Shown here in pieces: positions 1 to 9,064 of a stretch of DNA of 64,000 nucleotides; within the stretch, counting starts at the first letter, position 1, and every line of letters starts with the position of its first letter. Where the stretch lies: contig JANNOO010000041.1 of assembly GCA_031399165.1 (NCBI GenBank), forward strand, positions 3,488 through 67,487, read 5' to 3'. A program made the translations under genes and the position numbers. This stretch comes from JAKFWI01 sp031399165. GTDB taxonomy: Bacteria > Pseudomonadota > Alphaproteobacteria > Caulobacterales > Aquidulcibacteraceae. The notes beneath the pieces are model-generated. The model made no database searches. It was not told where the DNA came from and saw nothing but the letters and a program-made list of their open reading frames with translations.

Positions 1-33
1 AACGAGGCTTTTCCCTTTCCCGAAAAGAACCAG

Positions 34-1245
34 ATGATTTTCGCCGTCACCCTTGCCGGCCTTCACCTTATGGCCCTGGCCATCGCCGGCGCCGACCCGA
101 TTGTCGGCCAGAGCGTGTTCGCACTGGCGCAGGCGGGTCTCGGCGCCGCCGCCTTGGCCTATGGGCCAACCCGCCGCGCCTTAATCGCTTTGCTGGGCCA
201 TTACTGGCCGGCCGCGCTGGCGTTTTGGGCGGTATTGGCGATCACAGCCTGGCACGCCGGCCTCCTGGGTGCGCCAGGCGTCGCGCTTAATCCGTTCGCC
301 GCGCAGATCGAAGTCTGGAGCCTTGCCGCGCTGGTTTTCGCAATCGCGGCGCCCGCCGCGGCGGCGGTGGCGTTCTCCCGCCGGCCGCTGTTCGAGGCGA
401 CCCTGGCCGCCGGCCTCGGCTTTGCTGCGCTTGATATTGGGCGCAAGCTGCAAGCTGGCCCTGAGCAGACGCTTCTCGGCGTTAGCGCGCAGACGGCGTC
501 GCTCTACGCCCTCTTCGTCGTCTTCGCCGCGTTTGCCGCGTATGACGCGGTGCGCTCTCCCAGCCACGACCGCGCCGACCGGCGCGTCAGCATGCGTCTG
601 ATGTTGCCAGGCGCGGCGCTGGGCGCTTCGCTGCTGGGCGTTGTATTGTGTAATCAGCCGCTGGCGCTGGCCGCGATGCTGGCCGGCCTGGGCGCTTGCG
701 CCCTAGCGCTCGCGCTGCGCGAATGGCCGCGGCAGCTAACGTTCGTCAACGCCGGTTTCGGCGCCGTGGCGATCGGGCTGGCGATCACGATTTTCGCCTT
801 GTCTGGAAAGGAAGGCGACGCTTTCGGCATCGCTGATTTCGAGGATTCTCTGGCGACCGGGCTTAAAAACGCATTCGGCCTTGGCAGCGGCGCCGAAGGC
901 GGCCCGGCCTTGATCTGGCTGGTCGAAGCCGGCGTGATCGGCGCCTCAGCGCTTGCGCTTGCGAGCGCCATGTTGATCGCGCGCTTGGCCTTCAACGCCG
1001 ACCGCCGCAAGCGCCCGAGCCGCGGACTGGCGCTGGCGCTTGGCGGCGTCGTCACCGTAGTGTTCACGGGCGCCGGCGCAGCCTCGCCAGGGCTGTTCGC
1101 AACCCTGGCGATCGTCATTGGCCTGGCCTCAACCTACGCTGACAGGTTACGGAAAAGCCACGAACAAGCCGCGCGGCCAGCCGGCGCGACCCAAGAGGCG
1201 CCCGCTACGGTGGATGAGCCCAGCACGGCCCTCCATACGGCCTAG
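34..1245 (+). CDS. polytopic membrane protein, possibly O-antigen ligase/polymerase-like
   Basis: A 403-residue, very hydrophobic, Ala/Leu-rich protein with about ten predicted membrane segments. The C-terminal part (around residues 285-320) has a Gly-rich loop followed by a 'LVEAGVIGASAL' helix. This resembles the end of O-antigen ligase / Wzy-type polymerases, where a soluble loop precedes an 'E-x-G-x-x-G' helix; that assignment is tentative. Codons remain open upstream to the first base of the window, so the true start may lie outside and the gene may be 5'-truncated. The C-terminal 35 residues are hydrophilic and Ala/Thr/Pro-rich. galU lies downstream on the other strand, which fits surface polysaccharide synthesis. 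No catalytic motif confirms the function. Confidence 0.6.
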   Translation: MIFAVTLAGLHLMALAIAGADPIVGQSVFALAQAGLGAAALAYGPTRRALIALLGHYWPAALAFWAVLAITAWHAGLLGAPGVALNPFAAQIEVWSLAALVFAIAAPAAAAVAFSRRPLFEATLAAGLGFAALDIGRKLQAGPEQTLLGVSAQTASLYALFVVFAAFAAYDAVRSPSHDRADRRVSMRLMLPGAALGASLLGVVLCNQPLALAAMLAGLGACALALALREWPRQLTFVNAGFGAVAIGLAITIFALSGKEGDAFGIADFEDSLATGLKNAFGLGSGAEGGPALIWLVEAGVIGASALALASAMLIARLAFNADRRKRPSRGLALALGGVVTVVFTGAGAASPGLFATLAIVIGLASTYADRLRKSHEQAARPAGATQEAPATVDEPSTALHTA

Positions 1246-1512
1246 GCCGCGCCTAGAATTCAGCAAAAACAGAACAACCCGGCGGGTCTTATCTCGCACC
1301 TGCAAAGACAGGCCTAAATCCCGCCCAGGACCCTGATCCGCCGACGCCAAGACTTGACCCTAAAGCCGCCTGATTTTGGGCCCGGCAATACTTTATTCAC
1401 GGGTTGCAACAGACACTCGCTTACGGGACTTGCCATTTTGACTTCGCCTTATAGGCTAGGTGAATGGGAGGCTCCGTCGCCAATAAGGCGTAAACGACCG
1501 GGGTAAAGGCGC
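1246..1512. other. intergenic spacer, no gene seen
   Basis: About 270 bases between the membrane protein and the small ORF. It is less GC-rich than its surroundings. I see no hairpin with a T-run and no convincing -35/-10 pair at correct spacing, although a TTGACT lies at 1438-1443. Confidence 0.4.
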
Positions 1513-1782
1513 TTGGAACAGCCAAAGGTTCAACCCGCGGAGAGAAGGCAGCCGGCCGTACGCCGTCGCGCTTCTGCGCGCGCGCATGCCGCGCCAGCCT
1601 GGTCTCCGAAGCCAATCCGCGCATCTTCCCGCAAAATACCGCTGCGCTACGTGGTGATTGGCGTAACGATGTATTGCGCCATGGCCTGGACGATCGCGAT
1701 TGTCGGCGTCAGCGCTGGCATGAACGCCTTGCAGAAAAAGCCTGAAAACTTCGCGGCCAGCCAAGTACTGAAGAGCCAGTAA
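1513..1782 (+). CDS. small single-TM membrane protein, unknown
   Basis: An 89-residue protein starting at TTG, with a GTAAAGG Shine-Dalgarno-like stretch a few bases upstream. The first 45 residues are Arg/Ala/Pro-rich and basic. One membrane helix (about 47-70, IPLRYVVIGVTMYCAMAW onward) follows, then a short polar tail. By the positive-inside rule the basic N-terminus would be cytoplasmic. It ends one base before the convergent galU stop codon. I recognise no family. The RBS and the clear helix make it plausible, but a 46-residue form starting at an internal ATG cannot be excluded. Confidence 0.5.
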   Translation: MEQPKVQPAERRQPAVRRRASARAHAAPAWSPKPIRASSRKIPLRYVVIGVTMYCAMAWTIAIVGVSAGMNALQKKPENFAASQVLKSQ

Positions 1783-1783
1783 C

Positions 1784-2683
1784 TTATCGCGCTGCCGGCG
1801 CGGCGCTGGCGCGATCCAGCGCCTCCAGCAAGGCGAGGCGCGCTTCGGCGCCGAGCGCCGCATTCGACAGCGCATAAGCCGCCACCGCGCGTAGATAGCC
1901 GACCTTGTCGCCGCAATCATAGGAGCGCCCGCTATAGGCCAGGGCGTGGAAATCCTGCGTATCCATTAGCTTGGCCATGGAATCAGTAAGCTGGATTTCG
2001 CCGCCGGCGCCGGGATCCTGCGCTTCAAGCAGATCGAACACTTCCGGCTGCAGAATATAGCGCCCGGCGATGAACAGGTTGGACGGCGCAATCTCGCGGC
2101 GGGGCTTTTCGACCATGCCGCGCATTTTGATCAGCTTGCCGTCGCGGCCGCCCTCTTCCGGATCGATCACGCCGTAGAGTTCGGGGGTTTCGGTTTCTTC
2201 GACCGCTATGATGTTGCCGCCGACGCGCTCATAGGCGGTCATCATCTGGCGCAAGCACGAGGGCTCGGCTTGCATCAACATGTCCGGCAGCATAACGGCG
2301 AATGGCTCGGACCCAACCACGTCGCGCGCGCACCAGATCGCGTGGCCGAGACCCAGCGGCGCCTGCTGACGCACGAAGCTCATCGTACCGGCTTTGGGCT
2401 GCACCGACGCCAGTTCCGCCAGCAGCGCGGCCTTGTTTTTCCGGCGCAGCGAGTCCTCAAGCTCGTAGGCCACGTCGAAATAATCCTCGATCGCGCCCTT
2501 GTTGCGCCCGGTCACGAAAACGATGTGCTCGATCCCGGCGGAAAAGGCTTCATCGACGACGTATTGCAGCGCCGGCCGGTCGAATACCGGCAGCATCTCC
2601 TTGGGAATCGCCTTTGTCGCCGGCAGCACCCGGGTTCCGAACCCAGCAACCGGCAACACCGCCTTGCGCACGCGTCTGACCAT
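1784..2683 (-). CDS. galU: UTP--glucose-1-phosphate uridylyltransferase
   Basis: A 299-residue nucleotidyltransferase that makes UDP-glucose from UTP and glucose-1-phosphate in the cytoplasm, a precursor for polysaccharides and lipid glycosylation. The N-terminal signature (residues 7-30: KAVLPVAGFGTRVLPATKA then PKEMLP) is the GalU nucleotide-binding loop. The 'KPMVEKP'-like segment is present as MVEKPRREIAPSNL, and the length is normal for the family. ATG start with AAGGGG upstream. It is convergent with the small ORF at 1513 with only one base between them. UDP-glucose supply fits the large exopolysaccharide cluster at 26-52 kb. Confidence 0.95.
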   Translation of the reverse strand: MVRRVRKAVLPVAGFGTRVLPATKAIPKEMLPVFDRPALQYVVDEAFSAGIEHIVFVTGRNKGAIEDYFDVAYELEDSLRRKNKAALLAELASVQPKAGTMSFVRQQAPLGLGHAIWCARDVVGSEPFAVMLPDMLMQAEPSCLRQMMTAYERVGGNIIAVEETETPELYGVIDPEEGGRDGKLIKMRGMVEKPRREIAPSNLFIAGRYILQPEVFDLLEAQDPGAGGEIQLTDSMAKLMDTQDFHALAYSGRSYDCGDKVGYLRAVAAYALSNAALGAEARLALLEALDRASAAPAAR

Positions 2684-2775
2684 GAATGCCCCTTGTGGCG
2701 CGGCTTTAGACTAGCGCCCGCAAGGGCTCTATAGACGCAGGGCCCCGGAAATGCCCAGCGCTGCGGCGCAATAGT

Positions 2776-4098
2776 TCAAGGTGTGGGCGCAGGCGTCGCA
2801 GGGCGCACCTGGCGGCCAATGGTTTGCAGCAGCAGATAAGCGTTCGTCACTTCGTCACGAACGGCCTGTTGCAAGGCCAAAGCGGCGTTGCGCTGGTTCT
2901 CGATCTGGGTAAGCACGTCCAATTCAGTGCGCAGCCCTTCCCGCCGCTCGACCTCCGCGCCATTGGCGGCGAAATTGGCCGCGTCGAGCTGGGCGCGCGT
3001 GGCTTCCACGCGCAGGCGCGAGGCTTCGAGCCGCGCCCACGCCTGGGTGGTCGCCTCGTCCAGCGCGCGGCCAGCATCGTCCAGATCGTAGCGCGCGCCG
3101 CGCTCGTTCGCCTTGGCGGCGCCAACGGCAAATTCATTACGCCCGAAGCTGAACAGCGGGATGGAAAGCCGCGCCGAGACACTGGAATCGTCGTTGTCGA
3201 AATTGTTGAAGCCGTCATCGCCGCGCCGGTTGGCGCCGGCCGACAGCGTCAGCGTCGGCAGATAGCTCGCGTAAGCCGATCTGACTTGCGCTTTGGCCCC
3301 CTTAACGCTGGCGGCCGCGGCCTGGATCGACGTTGAATTGTTCCGGCCAATCCTGAGCGCCTCCTCCAGGTTTGCCGGCAGCGCCGGCAGCGCTACGGGT
3401 TCAAGCGAACCGGGCATTTCGCCGACGCGGCGCAGATAGGTCGCGCGTTGGGCGGCAAGATCGGATTGCGCACTGGCCAGATCGGCGCGCGCCTGCGCGA
3501 GTTGCGCCTGGGCCTGATACACGTCGGTTCGGGTGGCGGCGCCGACTTCAAATCGCGTTTGCGCGGCATCGACCTGACGCTGCAGGCGCTCCACCGATTC
3601 ACGGCGGATGCGCAGCGTTTCCTCGGTGTAGATTACGCCGGTATAGGCTGTGACGACCTGCTGGACGAGCGTATCTTCCTGGCCGCGCACGGTGGCTTCC
3701 GTGCGTTCATAATTGGCGCGGGCCTGGCTTACGGACGCATAGAGCCGCGCATCAAACACCGTGGCCGAAGCGCTGAGACTGCCCGATCCTGAATCCGTGG
3801 CGATGATTCCACTGCCAGCGCCGCCGCTGATGATATTGCCATTTTCATCAACAATGGCGCCGGACCCGCCCTCGCGCCAGGACCGGCTGAAGTTCACCGA
3901 GGCAGAAGTGTTGGGCAGCAGGTTGGCGCGGGCGCTGTTCAGGTTGGCGCGCGCGGCGTCCAGGTCAGTGCGGGCGCCCGCCAGCGAAGGATCGCTAGCG
4001 AGCGCCCGGCCGATCGCGTCGTCCAGGGTTTCTCCCAGTGCTCCTGTTGCGGGGGAGGCTAAGAAGGCGCTGAGAAGAAGGACTCTGCGAAAACTCAA
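2776..4098 (-). CDS. tolC: TolC-family outer membrane efflux protein
   Basis: A 440-residue protein with a signal peptide (residues 1-22, ending ATGALGE). Two repeated halves of long Ala/Gln/Arg-rich coiled helices are separated by beta-strand segments, the typical TolC/OEP layout. The phrase 'SYLPTLTLSAG' is the conserved strand of the second repeat. It would form the trimeric outer-membrane channel for the MacAB pump encoded divergently at 6.6-10.4 kb. The start is TTG: GGAAAGG lies about 8 bases upstream and no better in-frame ATG precedes the signal peptide. The 209-base divergent region towards the response regulator probably carries promoters for both. Confidence 0.9.
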   Translation of the reverse strand: MSFRRVLLLSAFLASPATGALGETLDDAIGRALASDPSLAGARTDLDAARANLNSARANLLPNTSASVNFSRSWREGGSGAIVDENGNIISGGAGSGIIATDSGSGSLSASATVFDARLYASVSQARANYERTEATVRGQEDTLVQQVVTAYTGVIYTEETLRIRRESVERLQRQVDAAQTRFEVGAATRTDVYQAQAQLAQARADLASAQSDLAAQRATYLRRVGEMPGSLEPVALPALPANLEEALRIGRNNSTSIQAAAASVKGAKAQVRSAYASYLPTLTLSAGANRRGDDGFNNFDNDDSSVSARLSIPLFSFGRNEFAVGAAKANERGARYDLDDAGRALDEATTQAWARLEASRLRVEATRAQLDAANFAANGAEVERREGLRTELDVLTQIENQRNAALALQQAVRDEVTNAYLLLQTIGRQVRPATPAPTP

Positions 4099-4307
4099 GA
4101 CTGCGGCCTTTCCGTAAGGTGGGTGGCGCTTGCACCCTGCCCTGGATCACGGGCGGCCACCCGGCCAAGTGCTTGCGCGCGACGGGAGATCACGTTCCTC
4201 GTTAAACCTGCTGCCCGTTACCTGGCTATGACGATGACGCGTCGCCATGTTGCAGCGTGTTTCAAGGCTGACGTCGCGGGGTAATTATTTCGTGTAATTT
4301 TGGTAAG

Positions 4308-5051
4308 ATGATCGACTCCATGGCGGCAACCGTTACGCATCAGAATATATTAATAGTCGATGACGACCCCGAGTTGCGTCGCCTGATTGGCGAGTTTCTC
4401 GGCAAGCACGGCTTTGACGTATCCCTGGCGCCGGACGCTAAGGAGATGGATGTCATTCTGGAGCGCCAGCGCATCGATCTGATCGTGCTCGACCTCATGA
4501 TGCCCGGCGAAGACGGTCTTTCAGTGTGCCGGCGTCTGGCCGCCACGCGCAAAATTCCGGTGGTGATGCTGAGCGCCGCCAGCGAGGAAACTGATCGTAT
4601 CGTCGGCCTTGAAGTTGGCGCGGACGATTACGTGCGCAAGCCTTGCAGCCCGCGCGAATTGCTGGCGCGCATTCGCGCCGTTTTGCGCCGCGCCGCTGAC
4701 CGCGTGGAGGCTCCGGAGGCTTCCGGCGAGCGCGACAATTACGAATTCGCCGGCTGGCGCCTGGACATGATGCGGCGCGAGCTGCGCTCTCCCGACGGCG
4801 TTCTGGTAAATCTGTCGAGCGGAGAGTTCGCGCTGCTGCGCGCTTTTCTGGAACATCCCCAGCGCGTGCTGACTCGCGATCAATTGCTCGACTACGCGCG
4901 CGGGCGGGACGCCTTCGCCTATGACCGCGCGATCGACGTACAAGTGTCGCGTCTGCGGCGCAAGCTGGAGGCGGCCTCGAGCGGGGGCGAACTGATCAAG
5001 ACTGTGCGCAACGAGGGCTATGTGTTTGCGGCGCCGGTGCGCCGGCTATGA
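4308..5051 (+). CDS. OmpR-family response regulator
   Basis: A 247-residue two-domain regulator. The receiver domain (about 14-125) has the acidic pair DDD near residues 18-20, phosphoacceptor Asp62 in VLDLMMPG, the T/S position in VMLSAAS and Lys in YVRKPCSPREL. The C-terminal winged-helix domain (about 145-240) shows the Trans_reg_C pattern ending VRNEGYVFAAP. It overlaps the downstream kinase by the sequence ATGA, so the two are translationally coupled. By position it probably controls the divergent tolC and the downstream macAB genes; that target assignment is inference. An ATG four codons downstream (4320) is an alternative start. Confidence 0.93.
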   Translation: MIDSMAATVTHQNILIVDDDPELRRLIGEFLGKHGFDVSLAPDAKEMDVILERQRIDLIVLDLMMPGEDGLSVCRRLAATRKIPVVMLSAASEETDRIVGLEVGADDYVRKPCSPRELLARIRAVLRRAADRVEAPEASGERDNYEFAGWRLDMMRRELRSPDGVLVNLSSGEFALLRAFLEHPQRVLTRDQLLDYARGRDAFAYDRAIDVQVSRLRRKLEAASSGGELIKTVRNEGYVFAAPVRRL

Positions 5052-6433
5052 TGCGCGTGATGAATCCGCTGAAGCGCCTAGGCGCCGTCTCGGGCCAACC
5101 CATCGCCCAGCAGGTGATGCTGCTGATCATCGCCGCGCTGATCATCGCCAATGTTGTAAACATCGCCATTCTCGTCGCCCAGCCGCCGCCGCAGCGTCAA
5201 ATTTCCGATTTCCGGCAGGTTATCTCGCGTATCAAAACGGCGATGCCGCAACTCGAGCAGGGCGCCGGCCGGCGCGCGGTGCTGGAACGGATCAGCGACC
5301 GTTCGCTGCAGTTTACTCTGACGCAGGAGCTGCCACCGCGCGGCGGCGATGCGCTTTCCGACCTCATGGAGAAGCGCGCCGCGCACCTGTTGAGCCTTCC
5401 GCGCGAAGCAATTCGGGCCAACATGCTCAGCCGTAACACGCTTATCCAGGAATTGATCAAGGATACGGGCGTTAGCGACGAGGTGATAGATTCGCTTGGA
5501 TTTGTGGGGCCAACGCAGATCGCGATCCAACTCACCAACGGCGATTGGGCGACGGCGCGCATGGGGCGTCAGCCGGAGCAGGACGTCTGGTTGCGCACCA
5601 TATTTCTCGCGTTCATCGGCGCCACGCTGCTGCTGACACCGCTCGGTCTGCTGTTCGCGCGGCGGCTTGCCTCACCCATCGGTGAATTCGCAGTCGCCGC
5701 CGAACAATTGGGGCGCAACCCACACGCTGCGCTGATGGAAGAAAAAGGGCCGCGTGAATTGCGCGCCGCTGTGCGGGCGTTCAACACCATGCAAAAGCGG
5801 CTGCACAAATTCGTCGAGGGCCGCACGTTGATGCTCGCCGCGATATCGCACGATCTGCGCACGCCGCTGCAGCGCCTCCGCTTCCGGATCGACTCGCTGG
5901 ACGACGCATCACGCACCGCGATGCTGGCCGACATAGAAGAGATGGAGGCGATGATCGGCTCAACCCTCACTTTCGCGTCCGACGAAGCCGCGCCAGCCGC
6001 GCGCGAGACTCTCGATCTCGGCGCGCTGGTTTCCAGCGTGTGCGACGAAGCAGCTGACGCGGGCGGCAGCGCTCAATGCGCGGAGACCGAGCGCGTGGTC
6101 GTACAGGGTGATCCCGTTCGCCTGAAACGCGCGCTGAGCAATCTGGTCTACAACGCGATGAAATATGCCGGCGGCGCGGAAGTGCGCGTGGGCCGGGAGG
6201 CCGGTGCGGCGGTGGTTGAGGTGGCCGATCGCGGGCCTGGCATCCCGGCGGACCGCCTGGAAGAGATGTTTCAGCCGTTCAGGAGACTGGAGCCCTCCCG
6301 CAGCCGGGCTACTGGCGGCGCCGGTCTGGGCCTTTCGATCGCGCGCACGATCGCCCGGGCCCATGGCGGCGACGTTACGCTCTCCCCGCGTTCAGGCGGC
6401 GGGCTGACCGCAAGGCTCGTTCTGCCAGCCTAG
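5048..6433 (+). CDS. EnvZ-like sensor histidine kinase
   Basis: A 461-residue membrane kinase. TM1 lies at about residues 18-40 and TM2 at about 180-202, bounding a periplasmic sensor domain of roughly 135 residues. A HAMP linker follows, then the HisKA box AAISHDLRTPLQRLR (phospho-His about residue 267) and a HATPase_c domain with the N box (LSNLVYNAMKYA), G1 (VADRGPGIP) and G2 (GGAGLGLSIARTIARAHGG). It autophosphorylates and passes phosphate to the regulator encoded just upstream. The periplasmic domain has no motif I recognise, so the signal is unknown; efflux substrates or envelope stress would fit the context. Confidence 0.93.
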   Translation: MMRVMNPLKRLGAVSGQPIAQQVMLLIIAALIIANVVNIAILVAQPPPQRQISDFRQVISRIKTAMPQLEQGAGRRAVLERISDRSLQFTLTQELPPRGGDALSDLMEKRAAHLLSLPREAIRANMLSRNTLIQELIKDTGVSDEVIDSLGFVGPTQIAIQLTNGDWATARMGRQPEQDVWLRTIFLAFIGATLLLTPLGLLFARRLASPIGEFAVAAEQLGRNPHAALMEEKGPRELRAAVRAFNTMQKRLHKFVEGRTLMLAAISHDLRTPLQRLRFRIDSLDDASRTAMLADIEEMEAMIGSTLTFASDEAAPAARETLDLGALVSSVCDEAADAGGSAQCAETERVVVQGDPVRLKRALSNLVYNAMKYAGGAEVRVGREAGAAVVEVADRGPGIPADRLEEMFQPFRRLEPSRSRATGGAGLGLSIARTIARAHGGDVTLSPRSGGGLTARLVLPA

Positions 6434-6617
6434 TCTAACAAGAGATTAATCTGGCGACGGAATGCGCGCTGCCCGCCGTTTGATACAAGACGCAACGCGA
6501 GCGCCAATCCCCGACATAATGGCGAAATCGCGCTGCTTTAAAGTTGTACGTGAGCAACAAGGTTCACGCGCCGTTGCGCGTTGCCTGACAACGCGGCGGA
6601 GATAACGAAGGTTGAGC
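6434..6617. other. regulator-efflux spacer
   Basis: A 184-base gap between the kinase and macA. GAAGG at 6606-6610 sits 7 bases before the ATG at 6618 but only one base before the alternative TTG at 6612, so it favours the ATG. I see no terminator after the kinase, so read-through into macAB is possible. Confidence 0.4.
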
Positions 6618-8339
6618 ATGGCTGAGAACGAAGGAACCACCGGGGCCGGCTGGAAATCGGCGCTTTCCCCCAAATGGTGGCTCGCGCCAAAGCGCCGCCG
6701 CCCTGTTCTGTTTGGCGGGGTCGTAGTTGTGGCCGCGCTGCTGGGGATTGCGTTCTTCCAACCCGAAAAGGCGCCGGAATACCGCACCGAAGCGGTCAGG
6801 CGCATGGACTTGACCAAATCGATTTCCGCATCCGGCACGCTGCAGGCGGTCGAAAGCGTGCAGATCGGTTCGCAGGTCTCCGGCGAGGTGAGGGAGGTCT
6901 ACGTCGATTTCAACTCGCAGGTGAAGAAGGGCCAGTTGCTGGCCGTGATCGACACCGCGCAATTGGTCAGCCGCGTGCGCCAGAGCGAGGCTTCGCTGGC
7001 GTCCGCCCAGGCGACGCTGAAACAGGCGGAAGCCGATTTCCAGCGCCAGAAACGCCTCGCAGCGGCCGATCTCGTGGCGGACAAAGACGCGCAGGACGCC
7101 GACGCTGCGCGCGCCAAGGCGATCGCGGCCGTGCAACAGGCCAGCGCCGCGCTGCAAAGCGACCGCTCAAATCTCAGCTATGCGGAAATTCGTTCGCCGA
7201 TTGACGGCATCGTGATCAATCGCACCGTCGATCCTGGCAACACTGTGGCGGCCAGCTTCGCGGCGCCCAACCTCTTCGTCGTGGCGAATGATCTATCGAA
7301 ACTTGAAATTCGTATCCTGGTCGATGAGGCCGATATCGGCGTCGTGCGCGAAGGCCAGGCGGTGAAGTTCAGCGTCGACGCCTTCCCCGACGAAGCGTTC
7401 GACGGCGCGATCTCCCAGGTGCGCAAGCAGCCTGTCACCAGCGCCAATGTCGTCACTTATGAAGTGATGGCGCTGGCCAACAATCCAGGCAACCGTCTGC
7501 TCCCCGGCATGACGGCGAACGTCGATATCGTCACCGAGCAGCATAAAGACGTGCTCGCCTTGCCAATGACGGCCTTACGCTGGCGTCCGGCGGACGCCCC
7601 GGCGCTCCCGCCGGGTCAGGGCGGGCAACGTCAAGGCGGTGGTCCGGGCGGCGGGTTTGCCGGTGCAGGCCCCCCTCCCGGCGGTTTTGCCGGCGGCGGC
7701 GGCCAACGGCCAGGCGGCATGGGTCCAGGCGGCATGGGTGGCGGCCAACGTCAAGGCGGCATGGGCGGCATGGGCGGCCTCCCCGCCGAACTTATTGCGA
7801 CGCAGCTTTCCCTCACCGACAAGCAGAAGACCCAGTTCCAGGCTATTTCCGAACAGGCCAACGCCGATCGCCGCGCTGCCTTCCAGACCGCGGGCGACGA
7901 TCAGGCGCGCGCCGTAGCGATGCGCGCGTCGAACGACAAGATGTTCGATGAACTCGGCAAAATCCTCACCAAGGAACAACAGCCAAAACTCGCCGCCTTA
8001 CGCGAGATGATGGCGGCGCGCGGCGGCCGCAATGGCGGCCCGCCCCGCATGGTCTATGTGCTGAAAGACAAGAAGCCTGTCCCGCTGGTCACGCGCACTG
8101 CGGCGGATGATGGGTCATGGGCCGAGATTGTCGGCGGCGAGGTGAAGCAGGGCGATCTCGTGATCACCGGCGGCGGCCCGCTGCCGAAGGGTCAGGCGGC
8201 GGCGCCGGCTGGCCAGCGTCAAGGCTTGCCGGGCGGCGGCTTCGGCGGACCAGGAGGCGGCTTCGGCGGACCGGGCGGCGGCTTCGGCGGACCAGGCGGC
8301 GGACCGCCTGGCGGTGGCTTTGGCGGCGGACGCGGATGA
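6618..8339 (+). CDS. macA: MacA-like periplasmic adaptor with Gly-rich and LTxxQ insert
   Basis: A 573-residue membrane-fusion protein (the family is usually 370-420). Residues 1-45 hold a cytoplasmic tail and one TM anchor. The biotinyl-lipoyl-like and hairpin domains follow (about 65-200, with SGTLQAVESVQIGSQVSG and the long Ala/Gln coiled hairpin), then the beta-barrel (about 210-315, ending LPMTALRWRP). An insert follows: a Gly/Gln/Met-rich stretch (328-387), then a helical segment (388-471) with two LTxxQ motifs (LTDKQ and LTKEQ), resembling Spy/CpxP-type periplasmic proteins. The membrane-proximal domain resumes at 478-525, and a GGGFGGP-repeat tail closes the protein. It links the MacB permease to TolC. 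It overlaps the ATPase gene by ATGA. Confidence 0.9.
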   Translation: MAENEGTTGAGWKSALSPKWWLAPKRRRPVLFGGVVVVAALLGIAFFQPEKAPEYRTEAVRRMDLTKSISASGTLQAVESVQIGSQVSGEVREVYVDFNSQVKKGQLLAVIDTAQLVSRVRQSEASLASAQATLKQAEADFQRQKRLAAADLVADKDAQDADAARAKAIAAVQQASAALQSDRSNLSYAEIRSPIDGIVINRTVDPGNTVAASFAAPNLFVVANDLSKLEIRILVDEADIGVVREGQAVKFSVDAFPDEAFDGAISQVRKQPVTSANVVTYEVMALANNPGNRLLPGMTANVDIVTEQHKDVLALPMTALRWRPADAPALPPGQGGQRQGGGPGGGFAGAGPPPGGFAGGGGQRPGGMGPGGMGGGQRQGGMGGMGGLPAELIATQLSLTDKQKTQFQAISEQANADRRAAFQTAGDDQARAVAMRASNDKMFDELGKILTKEQQPKLAALREMMAARGGRNGGPPRMVYVLKDKKPVPLVTRTAADDGSWAEIVGGEVKQGDLVITGGGPLPKGQAAAPAGQRQGLPGGGFGGPGGGFGGPGGGFGGPGGGPPGGGFGGGRG

Positions 8340-9064
8340 CGCCGCCCGCCTCCGCGCCGCGTCTCGACATCGTCCGCGCCCGGCCGATGATCACGGCGCG
8401 CGACCTGAAGAAGATCTACAAGATGGGCGACAATGAAGTGCGCGCGCTGGACGGCGTCAGCTTCACTGTTCATCCCGGCGAATATGTTGCGGTGATCGGC
8501 CCTTCAGGTTCTGGCAAATCCACGCTGATGAACATACTCGGCGGACTCGATCGTCCCGATCATGGCTCCTACGTGTTCGAAGGCGAAGAAGTCGCGGAAA
8601 TGGACGACGATGATCTGGCCTCGTTCCGCAACCGCAAGATCGGCTTCATCTTCCAGTCGTTCCAACTGCTGCCGCGCCTCGATGCGCGTCACAATGTGGA
8701 ACTGCCGATGATCTACGCTGGCATTCCGCGCGCCGAGCGCATGGCGCGCGCGGACGCGATGCTTGAGCGTGTCGGCCTGGCCACGCGCGGTGATCACCGG
8801 CCGACGCAGCTTTCCGGCGGCCAGCAACAGCGTGTAGCCGTTGCCCGCGCGCTGGCGAGCCAACCCAGTCTTCTGCTCGCCGATGAGCCCACGGGGGCGC
8901 TGGATTCGAAAACCGGCGCGGAAGTGCTGGAGATGTTCGACGAACTGAACCGCAGTGGCGTGACGCTCGTTGTCGTCACGCACGATCACGGCGTGGCTGA
9001 GCGCGCCCAACGCGTCATCGAAATGCGAGACGGTAAAATCACGCGCGACGGAGCACCGACATGA
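8336..9064 (+). CDS. MacB-type ABC transporter ATP-binding protein
   Basis: A 242-residue ATPase of the LolD/MacB class. Walker A is GPSGSGKST, the Q-loop is IFQSFQLLP, the ABC signature is LSGGQQQRVAVARALA, Walker B is LLLADEPTGALD and the switch His is in VVVTHD. The start is the ATG inside the macA stop overlap (ATGA at 8336). A longer open frame reaches upstream, but it lies within macA's Gly-rich 3' end and is not real. In classical MacB the ATPase and permease are fused; here they are separate genes joined by a second ATGA overlap. It powers export through MacA and TolC. Confidence 0.93.
   Translation: MTPPASAPRLDIVRARPMITARDLKKIYKMGDNEVRALDGVSFTVHPGEYVAVIGPSGSGKSTLMNILGGLDRPDHGSYVFEGEEVAEMDDDDLASFRNRKIGFIFQSFQLLPRLDARHNVELPMIYAGIPRAERMARADAMLERVGLATRGDHRPTQLSGGQQQRVAVARALASQPSLLLADEPTGALDSKTGAEVLEMFDELNRSGVTLVVVTHDHGVAERAQRVIEMRDGKITRDGAPT

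Noticed and set aside
8117..8335. N-terminal extension of the MacB ATPase frame
   Set aside because: It lies within the macA 3' end and is an Arg-rich shadow of the Gly repeats. The ATGA overlap gives the natural start.
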